From assembly GCA_029938605.1 (NCBI GenBank), contig JAOZUO010000052.1, positions 1 through 49,488 of the forward strand: a DNA stretch of 49,488 bases, written 5' to 3'. The position numbers and the translations under genes are program-made. Below the pieces are notes generated by a model that made no database searches, was not told the origin of the DNA, and saw nothing but the letters and a program-made list of their open reading frames with translations. This document shows, piece after piece, positions 7,964 through 15,912 of this stretch (position 1 is the first letter of the stretch; each line of letters opens with the position of its first letter). The DNA comes from Deltaproteobacteria bacterium. GTDB taxonomy: Bacteria > Myxococcota_A > Polyangia > HGW-17 > JAJRWW01.

Positions 7964-8473
7964 CTAGGACTGCTCGGCAGTGGCCTTCTTTTCGGCCTTG
8001 TTGTACTTGCGGATGAGCTTGCGGGTGGCCGGGGCATCCAGCCGCCCGTGGGTGGTCTGGTTGACCATAACCACGGGCGCCAGGCTGCAGCAGCCCAGGC
8101 AGGCTACGGGCTCCACCGTGAAGAGCCGGTCGGCGGTGGTGTCCGCTTCGTCCTCCATTTCGAGGATCTCCCGGGTCACCGTGTGGACTCGACCGCCGCC
8201 CTGTACGTGGCAGGCGGTGCCCAGACACACGCGGATCATGTTCTTGCCCACGGGGGTGAGCCGGAACCGATTATAGAAAGTCGCCACGCCGAACAGGTGG
8301 CTCGCGGGAATGCCGGTTTTGGTCGTCAGGTACCGGATGGCGTCCAGGGGCAGGAAGCCGAATTCGTCCTGAATGCCCTGCAGCAAGGGAATGGTGGCTT
8401 CCATTCCGGATCCGAATTGGTCGACCAACGCATCCACGGGTGTGAAATCCGTTGCGGGGGTATCGCCGTTCAT
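7964..8473 (-). CDS. NuoE-like [2Fe-2S] subunit (StnC-like)
   Basis: The 169-aa protein matches the NuoE/HydC family length. The [2Fe-2S] ligands lie in CLGTACHVQGG and ACLGCCSLAP, the standard C-x4-C...C-x3-C arrangement. The N-terminal helix bundle includes LLQGIQDEFGFLP and HLFGVATFYNRF. It transfers electrons next to the flavin subunit in complexes such as Nuo, Hnd and Stn. It is first in the operon, with GAGGAT before the ATG and a near-consensus promoter at 8515-8543. Confidence 0.92.
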   Translation of the reverse strand: MNGDTPATDFTPVDALVDQFGSGMEATIPLLQGIQDEFGFLPLDAIRYLTTKTGIPASHLFGVATFYNRFRLTPVGKNMIRVCLGTACHVQGGGRVHTVTREILEMEDEADTTADRLFTVEPVACLGCCSLAPVVMVNQTTHGRLDAPATRKLIRKYNKAEKKATAEQS

Positions 8474-8514
8474 GGTCTATCCTCAGGGTTGAAAAAGTGC
8501 ACGGTTGCACAGCC

Positions 8515-8543
8515 GCTATAGCGGTGATATCGGACCGTGTCAA
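8515..8543 (-). promoter_or_regulatory. Sigma70-type promoter of the stn-pheA operon with palindrome over the -10
   Basis: On the minus strand TTGACA (8543-8538), a 17-nt spacer and TATAGC (8520-8515). The -10 is embedded in the perfect 12-bp palindrome CCGCTATAGCGG (8513-8524), a plausible operator that would block polymerase. The leader to the ATG at 8473 is about 35 nt. Confidence 0.65.
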
Positions 8544-8672
8544 CACCCAGCGAATGTTGACTATTTCCCCAGGATATTGGGAGGTTGATCGAATGTAGTG
8601 CGTCACGTCCGGGCGAGATTGGGCGGAGGAATGTCTATTGGTTTAGTAGGGAACAGGGGGTCGGCGGTGGGG

Positions 8673-9020
8673 TCACTTGGTGACGAAGAAAACAATCACC
8701 CCAACCAGGGCCGCCACGAGCAGGCCCACCATGACCAGCAGCGCCTTGTTGGCACCCTTGGCGCCCAGGTCCTTTTTGGTGAAGTACTGTTGGGGCGCGG
8801 CGTCGTAGGCGTCCTTGGCGGCTTCGGCGGCGTAGCCCGCGTTCTGGGCGATGTAGGGGTTGGCCACCTCCTCCCCTTCCTTGGGCTGGGCCTGGCTGTC
8901 CGGTCCCACGTTGGGTACAGGCACTACCCGCTGGCACTGCTTACAAACGATGGTTTTTCCAGCAAAGACGTCCTCCACCGCGAGAACCTGTCCACAAGTA
9001 CAATTGACCATGATCGGCAT
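8673..9020 (-). CDS. Zinc-ribbon, tail-anchored membrane protein
   Basis: A 115-aa protein with an N-terminal zinc-ribbon (Cys-x-Cys at NCTCGQ and Cys-x2-Cys at CKQCQR), a hydrophilic Gln/Ala/Tyr-rich middle, and one C-terminal transmembrane segment (about 93-113, ALLVMVGLLVAALVGVIVFF). No named family is recognised. AGGAGA lies before the ATG and a promoter is visible at 9047-9075. It transcribes away from tRNA-Leu. Small zinc-ribbon plus TM proteins are common in myxobacteria-like genomes; the function is unknown. The broken gene at 18815-19663 has the same general design. Confidence 0.75.
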   Translation of the reverse strand: MPIMVNCTCGQVLAVEDVFAGKTIVCKQCQRVVPVPNVGPDSQAQPKEGEEVANPYIAQNAGYAAEAAKDAYDAAPQQYFTKKDLGAKGANKALLVMVGLLVAALVGVIVFFVTK

Positions 9021-9046
9021 GGGAACTCTCCTTTGGTGAGCCCTGG

Positions 9047-9075
9047 ACTGTAGCCGAATACGGTAGCTACGCCAA
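9047..9075 (-). promoter_or_regulatory. Putative sigma70 promoter of the zinc-ribbon gene
   Basis: Minus strand TTGGCG (9075-9070), 17-nt spacer, TACAGT (9052-9047), about 27 nt before the ATG at 9020. A direct repeat ACGCCAATAG overlaps the -35 region. Confidence 0.45.
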
Positions 9076-9122
9076 TAGCCACGCCAATAGTTGCGTCCGG
9101 ACCCGGTGTCAGTGGATAATCC

Positions 9123-9151
9123 TTGCAGCCGGCCTGGCGGTCGGTTAGGTA
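9123..9151 (+). promoter_or_regulatory. Possible tRNA-Leu promoter
   Basis: TTGCAG at 9123-9128 followed after 16-17 nt by TTAGGTA, about 30 bp upstream of the tRNA. The -10 match is weak. Confidence 0.3.
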
Positions 9152-9179
9152 GTTTTCGAGCGGCTTCGTTGTCGCAACC

Positions 9180-9261
9180 GCGAGGATGGCGGAACTGGTA
9201 GACGCGCTGGATTTAGGTTCCAGTGGGGTATCCTGTGGGGGTTCGAGTCCCCCTCCTCGCA
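9180..9261 (+). tRNA. tRNA-Leu (anticodon UAG)
   Basis: The acceptor stem GCGAGGA (9180-9186) pairs with TCCTCGC (9254-9260), with discriminator A at 9261. The anticodon stem CTGGA/TCCAG encloses the loop TTTAGGT with anticodon TAG at 9214-9216. The T-arm is GGGGG-TTCGAGT-CCCCC. A D-arm with GGTAGA and an extended variable arm fit a class II tRNA. The 3' CCA is not encoded. Confidence 0.97.
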
Positions 9262-9278
9262 TGGATGGGCCACGGGCC

Positions 9279-9294
9279 ATGGGCCACGGCCCAT
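9279..9294 (+). terminator. GC-rich hairpin after tRNA-Leu
   Basis: ATGGGCC (9279-9285) pairs with GGCCCAT (9288-9294). It lies in a GGGCCAYGG-rich stretch 18 bp after the tRNA; no T-tract follows. Confidence 0.35.
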
Positions 9295-9317
9295 AGGAGC
9301 CATAGGATCCATAGGAG
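9291..9317. repeat. 9-bp tandem repeat, three copies
   Basis: CCATAGGAN at 9291, 9300 and 9309. The last copy supplies AGGAG, the only candidate ribosome site (11 nt) for the LamG lipoprotein at 9329. Confidence 0.75.
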
Positions 9318-9328
9318 ATCACCGCACG

Positions 9329-10405
9329 ATGAGCATCCCGATAACGAAAGCGACTTGCCTGGTGTCGGTAGTGGCCTTTGCGTTGATGTTGGGAGCCTGC
9401 GGCGACGATGACAACGGCATCGTGGAGCGGGACGCCGAAGTCGAGATCGACGCCCAATGGTTCGAGTGCGGCAACAACTTCCTGGAGCCCGGGGAGGAGT
9501 GCGACGACGGGAATCCGATAAACGGCGATGGGTGCAGCATGGACTGCCGGTTTGAGTCCGTGTGCGGCGACGGCGTCCGGGGCGACCCGGAGGAGTGTGA
9601 CGGCACCGACGGCCTGCCCACCTGCGTGCAGCTCGGGGAGCTCGACGGAACCACCACCTGTGACGCCTCCTGTAACATCCTGGCCGACTGCACGGACGAG
9701 GCGGACGACCTGGTGGCCTGGTACAAGCTGGAGAGCACCTCGGGGGTCGTGGTGGACTTCACCAACTCGGGCAACGGCTGCACGGTGTCGGGCGGCGTGG
9801 AGCGCGGTATGCCGGGGTTCATCGACAACTCCTACCTGTTTGACGGCGTCGACGACTTCGCGAACTGCGGTGAGGGGGTCGGGATGGATGGCATGGCCGG
9901 ACTGACCCTGGAGGCTTGGGTCAACATGACCGCGTTTGCCTACGAAGGGATGATCATCTCCCGGGCCGAGTCCCCCGACGCCTCGAACCTGTCGTACTTC
10001 CTGGGCGTCGCCGGCAACTCGACCTGGGGCTCCAACCAGTACCACTTCATGTTCGCGGCCTCGGATCCCGGTTCCATCGCCTTCACGGACAACTTCGTCG
10101 GCACCGATACGTGGCACCACGTGGCGGGGGTCTATGAGGCGGGCACCTTGACGATCTATCTCGACGGGGTGGCCAGTGGTACAGCCGTCCAGGCCGACAC
10201 CGGGCCCGTAGCCGCGCCGGGACTGGCGCGGACTTTCATCGGTTCCCTCAACGACGCGGGCGGGCAGTCCACCTGGTCGACCTTCTTCCAGGGCTACATT
10301 GACGACATCAAGGTCTGGAAGGTGGCGCGATCGGATGCCCAGGTCTGCGCCGACGCGGGCGGCAACCCAGACGGTCAGGGCGGCTGTACGGTACCGGGCC
10401 TGTAG
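9329..10405 (+). CDS. Lipoprotein with DUF4215 Cys-rich repeat and LamG domain
   Basis: The 358-aa protein has a signal peptide with lipobox LGAC (Cys24). Residues about 45-130 carry Cys-rich repeats of the myxobacterial DUF4215 type (EECDDGN...GDGCSMDC, then [14 protein letters not shown]). Residues about 130-335 form a concanavalin-like LamG/laminin-G-3 fold, shown by [23 protein letters not shown] and the diagnostic [21 protein letters not shown] and YIDDIKVW. These domains are usually extracellular and glycan- or protein-binding. Its TAG overlaps the GTG of the CapA-like gene (TAGTG at 10403-10407), so the two are probably translated together. Confidence 0.85.
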   Translation: MSIPITKATCLVSVVAFALMLGACGDDDNGIVERDAEVEIDAQWFECGNNFLEPGEECDDGNPINGDGCSMDCRFESVCGDGVRGDPEECDGTDGLPTCVQLGELDGTTTCDASCNILADCTDEADDLVAWYKLESTSGVVVDFTNSGNGCTVSGGVERGMPGFIDNSYLFDGVDDFANCGEGVGMDGMAGLTLEAWVNMTAFAYEGMIISRAESPDASNLSYFLGVAGNSTWGSNQYHFMFAASDPGSIAFTDNFVGTDTWHHVAGVYEAGTLTIYLDGVASGTAVQADTGPVAAPGLARTFIGSLNDAGGQSTWSTFFQGYIDDIKVWKVARSDAQVCADAGGNPDGQGGCTVPGL

Positions 10406-11502
10406 TGCGGTCTATCCATCGAAAAATCGTCCTGGCGGCTTTGGGCGTGGCGTTGGTGGTGCTGTGCTGGGGAGACGCCCGGCGGGCCCTGTCCTACCCC
10501 GGCACCGCGCAGGGTAAAAAGCGGGTGGAGATCAAGATCTCGGCGGTGGGGGACGTGATGTTCGGCCGGTACAACAGCCGTCGTCGGTACCGCCCCTTCG
10601 GTCTGAACCAGCCCTTTTCCAAGGTGAAGCACCTGTGGTCGGGGCGCGACATCGTCCTTTTCAACCTGGAGACGCCCATTAGCGCCAAGCGGTATCGCAA
10701 GCCCTACCGGAACCTCTCCTTCCGCGCTCCTCCCAAAGTAGCGAAGCTGCTCAAGGACGCCGGCTTCACCCTCGCGGCCACCGCCAACAACCACGCCTGG
10801 GATCAGGGCGACCAGGGCATCAGCGACACCATCGACCACTTGAAGCGGGCGGGCCTCGCCCACGCCGGCACGGGAAAGACCCGGGCCGAGGCCTTTCGGC
10901 CCTGGGTGTTCGTCAAGCAGGGGGTGCGGGTGGGGGTCATCTCCCTGACCATGCTGCGCAACTATCCGATTCGAGAGCGGGTGGGCTTTGTGGGCTTTGT
11001 CCACTACCGGCGGGCCCTCAAGGAGATGCCCGGGTGGGTCGCCAAGGCGCGCGGCAAGTTGGACTTCCTGGTCGTGAGCCTGCACTTCGGCGCCGAATAC
11101 AAGCTGGGCGTGATCCGGCGCGAGATGAAGCTGATGACGCTTTTGCATAAGGCCGGGGCGGATGTGGTGTTCGGGCACCATCCCCACGTGCTGCGGCCCA
11201 TCGAGCGGCGCAAGGGCTTCGTGGCATTTTACTCCCTGGGCAACTTCCTCATGGACTTTCGCCGCAAGCACACCGGGCTGTCGGGCGTGGCCGAGGTTAC
11301 CCTGGTGAAACAGGGCGCCCGGCGGTTCATCCACCGGGTGGGCTTCGTGCCCGTGTGGCGGCACTGGCGGGGGTATCCTATTGCGGCGGTGGGCCGGTAC
11401 GGGAGGCTCGTGCGGCGGTTGGTGCGCCGCTACACCCTGCGCATGGGTGTACGCAACAAGTGGGTTCGCCAGGGCGAGGCCATCGAGATCGAGCGCCCGT
11501 AG
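10405..11502 (+). CDS. CapA-family metallophosphatase-like protein
   Basis: A 365-aa member of the CapA/PgsA 'poly-gamma-glutamate biosynthesis' family, which has a calcineurin-like phosphoesterase fold. Motifs visible in order are SAVGDVMFGR, FNLETPI, ATANNHAWDQG, VVSLHFGAEY, GHHPHVLR and FYSLGNFLMD. It has an N-terminal hydrophobic signal-anchor (about 9-25). The C-terminal 50 residues are very Arg-rich. It starts at a GTG overlapping the previous stop with no ribosome site of its own, implying coupled translation. No capB/capC neighbours exist, so a polyglutamate role should not be assumed. Confidence 0.85.
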   Translation: MRSIHRKIVLAALGVALVVLCWGDARRALSYPGTAQGKKRVEIKISAVGDVMFGRYNSRRRYRPFGLNQPFSKVKHLWSGRDIVLFNLETPISAKRYRKPYRNLSFRAPPKVAKLLKDAGFTLAATANNHAWDQGDQGISDTIDHLKRAGLAHAGTGKTRAEAFRPWVFVKQGVRVGVISLTMLRNYPIRERVGFVGFVHYRRALKEMPGWVAKARGKLDFLVVSLHFGAEYKLGVIRREMKLMTLLHKAGADVVFGHHPHVLRPIERRKGFVAFYSLGNFLMDFRRKHTGLSGVAEVTLVKQGARRFIHRVGFVPVWRHWRGYPIAAVGRYGRLVRRLVRRYTLRMGVRNKWVRQGEAIEIERP

Positions 11503-11660
11503 CTCCAAGGCGTTCGGTACTCAGCTCTAGGTCCAACCCTTACGCAGGTCTGGGGAATGGACCGCGAGCCCTACGTGTTGCTGTAGACAGGGGATGGTGC
11601 TACTCAATTGACCACTGGGCGTCCCGGCGGTTGCCGGCGGGGCGGTCGGATGGAGAGGCC

Positions 11661-14060
11661 ATGCACAGCGACGCGACACGAACAGGTGGAATGGTCAGGC
11701 GGCCGAACCGGGGCCGGTTGGCGGCGTTCCTGATGATGTTCGTTCTGGGTGGGGTCCTCTCCATGGCCCGATGCGTTCAGCCTCCCAAGACCCTCCCCGG
11801 GCGGGACGCGGCCGCGCCTGCGAAAAAGGCCGCCGAGCCCGAAGTGGACTCCCCCGAAGAGAAGCTCGACGCGAAAGTACTCGGGCGGGTGGCGCCCCTC
11901 AAGGGGGTCGGTCGCGTACACCTGATCGCCCTGTCAGGCCCCCTGGACGGTAAGGCTGTGGCTCGCCTTCGGGCCGGGCTCTGGAAGATCCCGGCGGGGG
12001 AAGCGGTGGTGCTGGAGGTGGACGCTGCCGGGGGTACGCCCGCCGCGGCGGTCAAGGCCTACAAGTTGATCACCGAGGCCAAGCCTTTCGTCATCGCCTG
12101 GGTGCGGGGCAGCGCCACGGGCGAGGCTGCGATCCTGCCCCTGGCGAGCTCGGTGGTGGCCCTGGCGCCCAAGGCCCGCTGGGGCGCGCTGGGTGCGTCG
12201 CAGTTCACCGGCGTCCGCCTGGCAAAGGCCAAGCGCGAGCAGATGGCGGCGCTGTTTGCTACGGCGGCCGCAATTCGTAAACGCCCAGTAGCCTGGGCCC
12301 GGTCCATGGTGACCGCGGTGACCGCCGGTGGTCCGGCAAAGCCCGCTGCCATGACGACCCCGGTCATGAAGCCCGCCGCCACGACGGCCCCGGCCATGAA
12401 GCCCGCCGCCATGAAGCCCGCTGCCATGAAGCCCGCTGCCGTGAAGCCCGCTGCCGTGAAGCCCGCTGTCATGAAGCCCGCTGTCATGAAGCCCGCCCCC
12501 CCAAACGTACCGCCTCCGGGCAAGCTCGTGATCCTGTCCGCCCTCGAGGCGCGCCGGCGTGGCATGGCTGACCTCCTCGCCGGGGACGTGGGCGGGTTGC
12601 TGCGGCTGGTCGGCCTGTCCAAGGCAGAGGTTCTGCGTGACGGCAAGTCCATTGACTCCCTCGCCAAGGGAGCGTCAGTGCTGTCTGGGCCGAAGCACCC
12701 CAGGTTCAATCCCCGCAAGCTCGTGGCGGGCTCCCAACGAATCGTGGTGGTGGACATCAAGGGCATGGTGGATCTGGGCATGCTGTCTTTTGTCCAGCGC
12801 ACCATCAGCCGTACGAAGTCCACGGACCTGGTGATCATCGACGTGGACACCCTGGGCGGACGCGTGGACGCGGCCATCCGCATCCGGGACGCCCTGCTAC
12901 GCGCCAAGGGCAAGACTCTCGCCTTCATTAACCCCCGGGCCATCAGCGCCGGGGCGCTGATCTCCCTGGCCTGCGACGTCATGATCATGGCCCCAGGGGG
13001 ATCCATCGGCGCGGCCACCCCCATCACCGTTTCGGGCGGCAAGGCCAACCCCGTGGGCGAGAAGTACGTCTCGTATATGCGCAAGGAGATGAAGTCCACC
13101 GCCGAGGCCAAGGGGCGTCGCGGGGATCTCGCTGAGGCCATGGTGGACATGTCCCTGGAAGTGAAGAACGTACCGCCCGAGCTCAAGGAGTCCATCTCCG
13201 GGCTCAAGAAGGGCAAGCTGCTCACTCTCACCACCAAGGAGGCTCTCAGCCTCGGGCTGGTGGAGGGCACGGCGAAAAGCTTCGACGATCTGGTGGGTCA
13301 GCTGGGCCTATCCGGCGTGCCCTTGGTGCGCCCCACCGAGACCTGGGCCGAGAAACTGGCGCGCTTTCTGATCAACCCGGCGCTGGGCGGGATCCTCATG
13401 ATCCTCGGCATGGTTCTTTTCTACATCGAGGCGCGTTCGCCGGGCTTCGGTGCGGCGGGCATGGCGGGCATTGTCTGCTTCGCGGTGGTGCTGTTCGGCC
13501 ACAAAATCGCCGGCCTCGGGGGGTGGGAGCCCATGCTGATCTTCGGGTTGGGGGTGGTTTTGTTGGGGGTGGAGATCTTCATTACGCCGGGCTTCGGCCT
13601 GCTCGGAGGGCTGGGCATCATCGCGGTGCTCACGTCCCTGGTGTGGGCCATCATCGGCGCTGGCGGCATCCCGCTGTCGGTCTCCTGGGATCTGGGATAC
13701 GTCACGTCGGCGCTGACGCGGGTCTTCGGGGCGATCGTCGTGACCGCGGCCATCGGAGCGTTGCTGGCCTGGCTGTTGCCCAAGGCCCCCGGTCCCTTCC
13801 GCAAGCTGGTGCTCAGCGCCACGTCGGCCGGGGACGCCTCGGGCGGAGCGCATGATCTACCCGAGGGCATGGTGTCCAAGCAGGACATGGTGGGGTGTCT
13901 GGGAGAGACCGAGACCGCCCTGCGGCCCACGGGCAAGGCCAGGATCGAAGGCAAGCGGCTGGAGGTGGAGAGCCGGGGCGGGTTCGTAAACGCGGGCGAG
14001 CCGGTGAAGGTGATCAAGGTGGTGGGCCGCCGTATTGTAGTGAAGAAGGAGTCGGCATGA
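11661..14060 (+). CDS. Long-form NfeD: two ClpP-like domains, membrane region and C-terminal OB fold
   Basis: The frame is open from 11355, but the region before 11661 overlaps the CapA gene; the ATG at 11661 has GGAGAGG upstream (the ATG at 11691 is an alternative). The 799-aa protein has a signal/TM segment, a first ClpP/crotonase-like domain (about 70-215), a Lys-Pro-Ala repeat linker (about 230-285), a second ClpP-like domain (about 355-545), three or four TM helices (about 570-715) and an OB-type NfeD C-terminal domain. The second domain keeps PRAISAGAL with Ser429 as expected nucleophile. In the first domain the aligned position is Gly154 (SATGEAAIL), so it is probably inactive. Long NfeD proteins are membrane proteases that pair with stomatin/flotillin proteins; here floA is two genes downstream. 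Confidence 0.88.
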   Translation: MHSDATRTGGMVRRPNRGRLAAFLMMFVLGGVLSMARCVQPPKTLPGRDAAAPAKKAAEPEVDSPEEKLDAKVLGRVAPLKGVGRVHLIALSGPLDGKAVARLRAGLWKIPAGEAVVLEVDAAGGTPAAAVKAYKLITEAKPFVIAWVRGSATGEAAILPLASSVVALAPKARWGALGASQFTGVRLAKAKREQMAALFATAAAIRKRPVAWARSMVTAVTAGGPAKPAAMTTPVMKPAATTAPAMKPAAMKPAAMKPAAVKPAAVKPAVMKPAVMKPAPPNVPPPGKLVILSALEARRRGMADLLAGDVGGLLRLVGLSKAEVLRDGKSIDSLAKGASVLSGPKHPRFNPRKLVAGSQRIVVVDIKGMVDLGMLSFVQRTISRTKSTDLVIIDVDTLGGRVDAAIRIRDALLRAKGKTLAFINPRAISAGALISLACDVMIMAPGGSIGAATPITVSGGKANPVGEKYVSYMRKEMKSTAEAKGRRGDLAEAMVDMSLEVKNVPPELKESISGLKKGKLLTLTTKEALSLGLVEGTAKSFDDLVGQLGLSGVPLVRPTETWAEKLARFLINPALGGILMILGMVLFYIEARSPGFGAAGMAGIVCFAVVLFGHKIAGLGGWEPMLIFGLGVVLLGVEIFITPGFGLLGGLGIIAVLTSLVWAIIGAGGIPLSVSWDLGYVTSALTRVFGAIVVTAAIGALLAWLLPKAPGPFRKLVLSATSAGDASGGAHDLPEGMVSKQDMVGCLGETETALRPTGKARIEGKRLEVESRGGFVNAGEPVKVIKVVGRRIVVKKESA
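12396..12500 (+). repeat. 15-bp coding repeat in nfeD, seven units
   Basis: (A/G)TGAAGCCCGC(C/T)G(C/T)C units encode (M/V)KPA(A/V) repeats; imperfect units extend upstream to about 12352. The array links the two ClpP-like domains and is likely length-variable. Confidence 0.9.
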
Positions 14061-14611
14061 TCCCGGATGCAATGCCTTGGGTGACGGCGTCGGCTTGGAC
14101 CGGAGGGCAGCTGCTGGGTCTGGTGATCGCCCTGATTGTGATGGGGCTTTTGCTGATGGCGGCGGAGGTTTTCGTGATCCCCGGGTTCGGTGTGGCCGGA
14201 GTCTTGGGCGTGGCGAGCCTAGGCGGCGGCGTGACCATCGCCTGGGGGGCCTGGGGTGCGTTGACCGGCGTGACCCTGCTCATGGGCAGCCTGGTGGGCA
14301 CGGTGCTGTTCGCGCTGATCTTTTTCAAGACCCGGGCGGGCAACAGGCTCGTGCTGGGTGACAGTTTGGAAAACACCTCCGCCGTGTCCGACGAGGACGA
14401 GCGGCTCCTGGGTCGGCGGGGCGTGGCGGCCACCATGCTGCGGCCCTCGGGGGCGGCGGATTTCGGTGAGGAGCAGGTGGAGGTGGAGACCGACGGCGAC
14501 TTCATCGCCCAGGGCCTGCCCGTGGTGGTCATCGCCGTGCGGATGGGGCGCGTGATCGTGGAGCTCGCCCCGGACGGCGACGAGGAATGGACAGAAAATC
14601 CAGACGAGTGA
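14057..14611 (+). CDS. Short-form NfeD-family membrane protein
   Basis: The start ATG at 14057 overlaps the upstream TGA (ATGA), the standard coupled arrangement; an in-frame open stretch further upstream lies inside the first nfeD. The 184-aa protein has two or three TM helices (about 15-40, 45-60 and 65-85) with IPGFGVAGVLG, typical of the NfeD transmembrane region. A C-terminal OB-like domain follows (about 115-175) with GRRGVAATMLRPSGAADF and FIAQGLPVVVIAV. It lacks a protease domain. Short NfeD proteins act as partners of flotillin/stomatin assemblies, and floA follows 71 bp later. Confidence 0.87.
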   Translation: MIPDAMPWVTASAWTGGQLLGLVIALIVMGLLLMAAEVFVIPGFGVAGVLGVASLGGGVTIAWGAWGALTGVTLLMGSLVGTVLFALIFFKTRAGNRLVLGDSLENTSAVSDEDERLLGRRGVAATMLRPSGAADFGEEQVEVETDGDFIAQGLPVVVIAVRMGRVIVELAPDGDEEWTENPDE

Positions 14612-14682
14612 TCGTCTGTACCTATTTCCCTCTCAAGCCCGTTTGCCAAAAGAGCGACGGGTGATCCAAAAGGAGCTTTGAA

Positions 14683-15711
14683 ATGCCTGTTTTCATGGAC
14701 GCCGATCTGAGCAAATACGGTAGCCCGTGGGTCATCGGAATCGGCGCGGTGGTGCTGCTGATTCTGTTGATGATATTGGCCATGGTGCCCATCCGCCTGT
14801 GGCTGGCGGCCCGGTTCTCCAACGCGAACGTTTCGCTTTTTTCCATGATTGCCATGCGGCTGCGGCGGGTGGCGCCCGACCGCATTGTGAACCCGTGGAT
14901 CAGCGCGGTGAAGGCCGGGTTGCACAACGAGGTGGGCATCAACGTCGAGCGCATGGAGGCCCACTACCTTGCCGGCGGTAACATCAACCTGCTGATCAAC
15001 GCCTTGATTAGCGCCAACCGCGCGGGCATTCCCTTGGACTTCGACCGGGCGGCGGCCATCGATCTGGCCGGCCGGAACGTCTTCGAGGCCGTGCAGATGA
15101 GCGTTAACCCCAAGGTCATCACCACCCCGAAGATCACCGCCGTGGCCAAGGACGGCATCCAGCTCACGGCCGTGTGCCGCATCACGGTGAAGGCCAACAT
15201 CGACAAGCTGGTGGGTGGTGCCGGTGAGGAGACGGTCATCGCCCGTGTTGGCGAGGGTGTGGTCTCCACCATCGGCTCGGCCGCCGACCACAAGGCCGTA
15301 TTGGAGAACCCGGACCTCATCTCCCAGACCGTGCTGTCCAAGGGGCTCGACTCGGGCACCGCCTTCCGTATCCTGTCCATCGACATCGCGGACGTGGACG
15401 TGGGGGCCAACATCGGCGCCAAGCTCCAGACCGAGCAGGCCGAGGCGGACAAGCAGATCGCCCAGGCCAAGGCCGAGGGCCGCCGGGCCATGGCCGTGGC
15501 TACCGAGCGAGAGAACACCGCCAAGATCGCCGACATGCAGGCGCGGCTGGTGGAGGCTGAGGCCCAGGTGCCCCTGGCCCTGGCCGAGTCCCTCAAGTCC
15601 GGCAAGATGGGCTTCATGGACTACTACAACCTCAAGAACGTGGTGGCGGACACGGAGATGCGCAGCGGCATCGCTGACGCGTCGTCGCCCACGGACAAGA
15701 AGGACAAGTAG
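14683..15711 (+). CDS. floA: Flotillin-like protein FloA
   Basis: The 342-aa protein matches the FloA (YqfA/UPF0365) family in length and order. It has one N-terminal membrane segment (about 17-40, [20 protein letters not shown]), an SPFH domain (about 50-230) with [39 protein letters not shown] and STIGSA, then an Ala/Glu/Lys coiled coil (about 235-300, [19 protein letters not shown]). AAGGAG lies 7 nt before the ATG. FloA proteins assemble functional membrane microdomains and are commonly encoded beside NfeD, as here. Confidence 0.95.
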   Translation: MPVFMDADLSKYGSPWVIGIGAVVLLILLMILAMVPIRLWLAARFSNANVSLFSMIAMRLRRVAPDRIVNPWISAVKAGLHNEVGINVERMEAHYLAGGNINLLINALISANRAGIPLDFDRAAAIDLAGRNVFEAVQMSVNPKVITTPKITAVAKDGIQLTAVCRITVKANIDKLVGGAGEETVIARVGEGVVSTIGSAADHKAVLENPDLISQTVLSKGLDSGTAFRILSIDIADVDVGANIGAKLQTEQAEADKQIAQAKAEGRRAMAVATERENTAKIADMQARLVEAEAQVPLALAESLKSGKMGFMDYYNLKNVVADTEMRSGIADASSPTDKKDK

Positions 15712-15909
15712 ATGAAGCTGCTACCCACACGTGTCACCGAGCGGGAGTCGGGTATCGTCCCCCTGCGGTCCGGTGACCCCCTGTGGTGGCTGCGGGATCG
15801 GGAGGCGCTGGTGCGGCGCTTCGTCCTCTCCCAGGTGATGGGAGAGCCGAAGAGTCGCCAGCGTCGCCGGGGTCCACAGGTGGGTCCGGGTTCCGGGGGA
15901 CGGAGGTAG
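15712..15909 (+). CDS. Small basic protein in the floA operon
   Basis: A 65-aa ORF begins directly after the floA stop (TAGATG) and ends 3 bp before the next GTG, so it fits an operon exactly. The sequence is Arg-rich with a Gly/Arg tail and no recognisable domain. GC-rich open frames can arise by chance; the tight spacing is the main support. Confidence 0.5.
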   Translation: MKLLPTRVTERESGIVPLRSGDPLWWLRDREALVRRFVLSQVMGEPKSRQRRRGPQVGPGSGGRR

Positions 15910-15912
15910 CCG

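Noticed and set aside
4001..8473. Respiratory complex I (nuo) or an [FeFe]/[NiFe] hydrogenase operon
   Set aside because: Only E- and F-like subunits are present, no membrane subunits or H-cluster/NiFe motifs; the third gene is GltD-like.
8924..10120. 398-aa minus-strand open frame
   Set aside because: It runs through tRNA-Leu and antisense to the LamG lipoprotein; composition is that of a GC-rich shadow.
12059..13270. 403-aa minus-strand open frame
   Set aside because: Antisense to the long nfeD; its AAGFM repeats merely mirror the KPA array.
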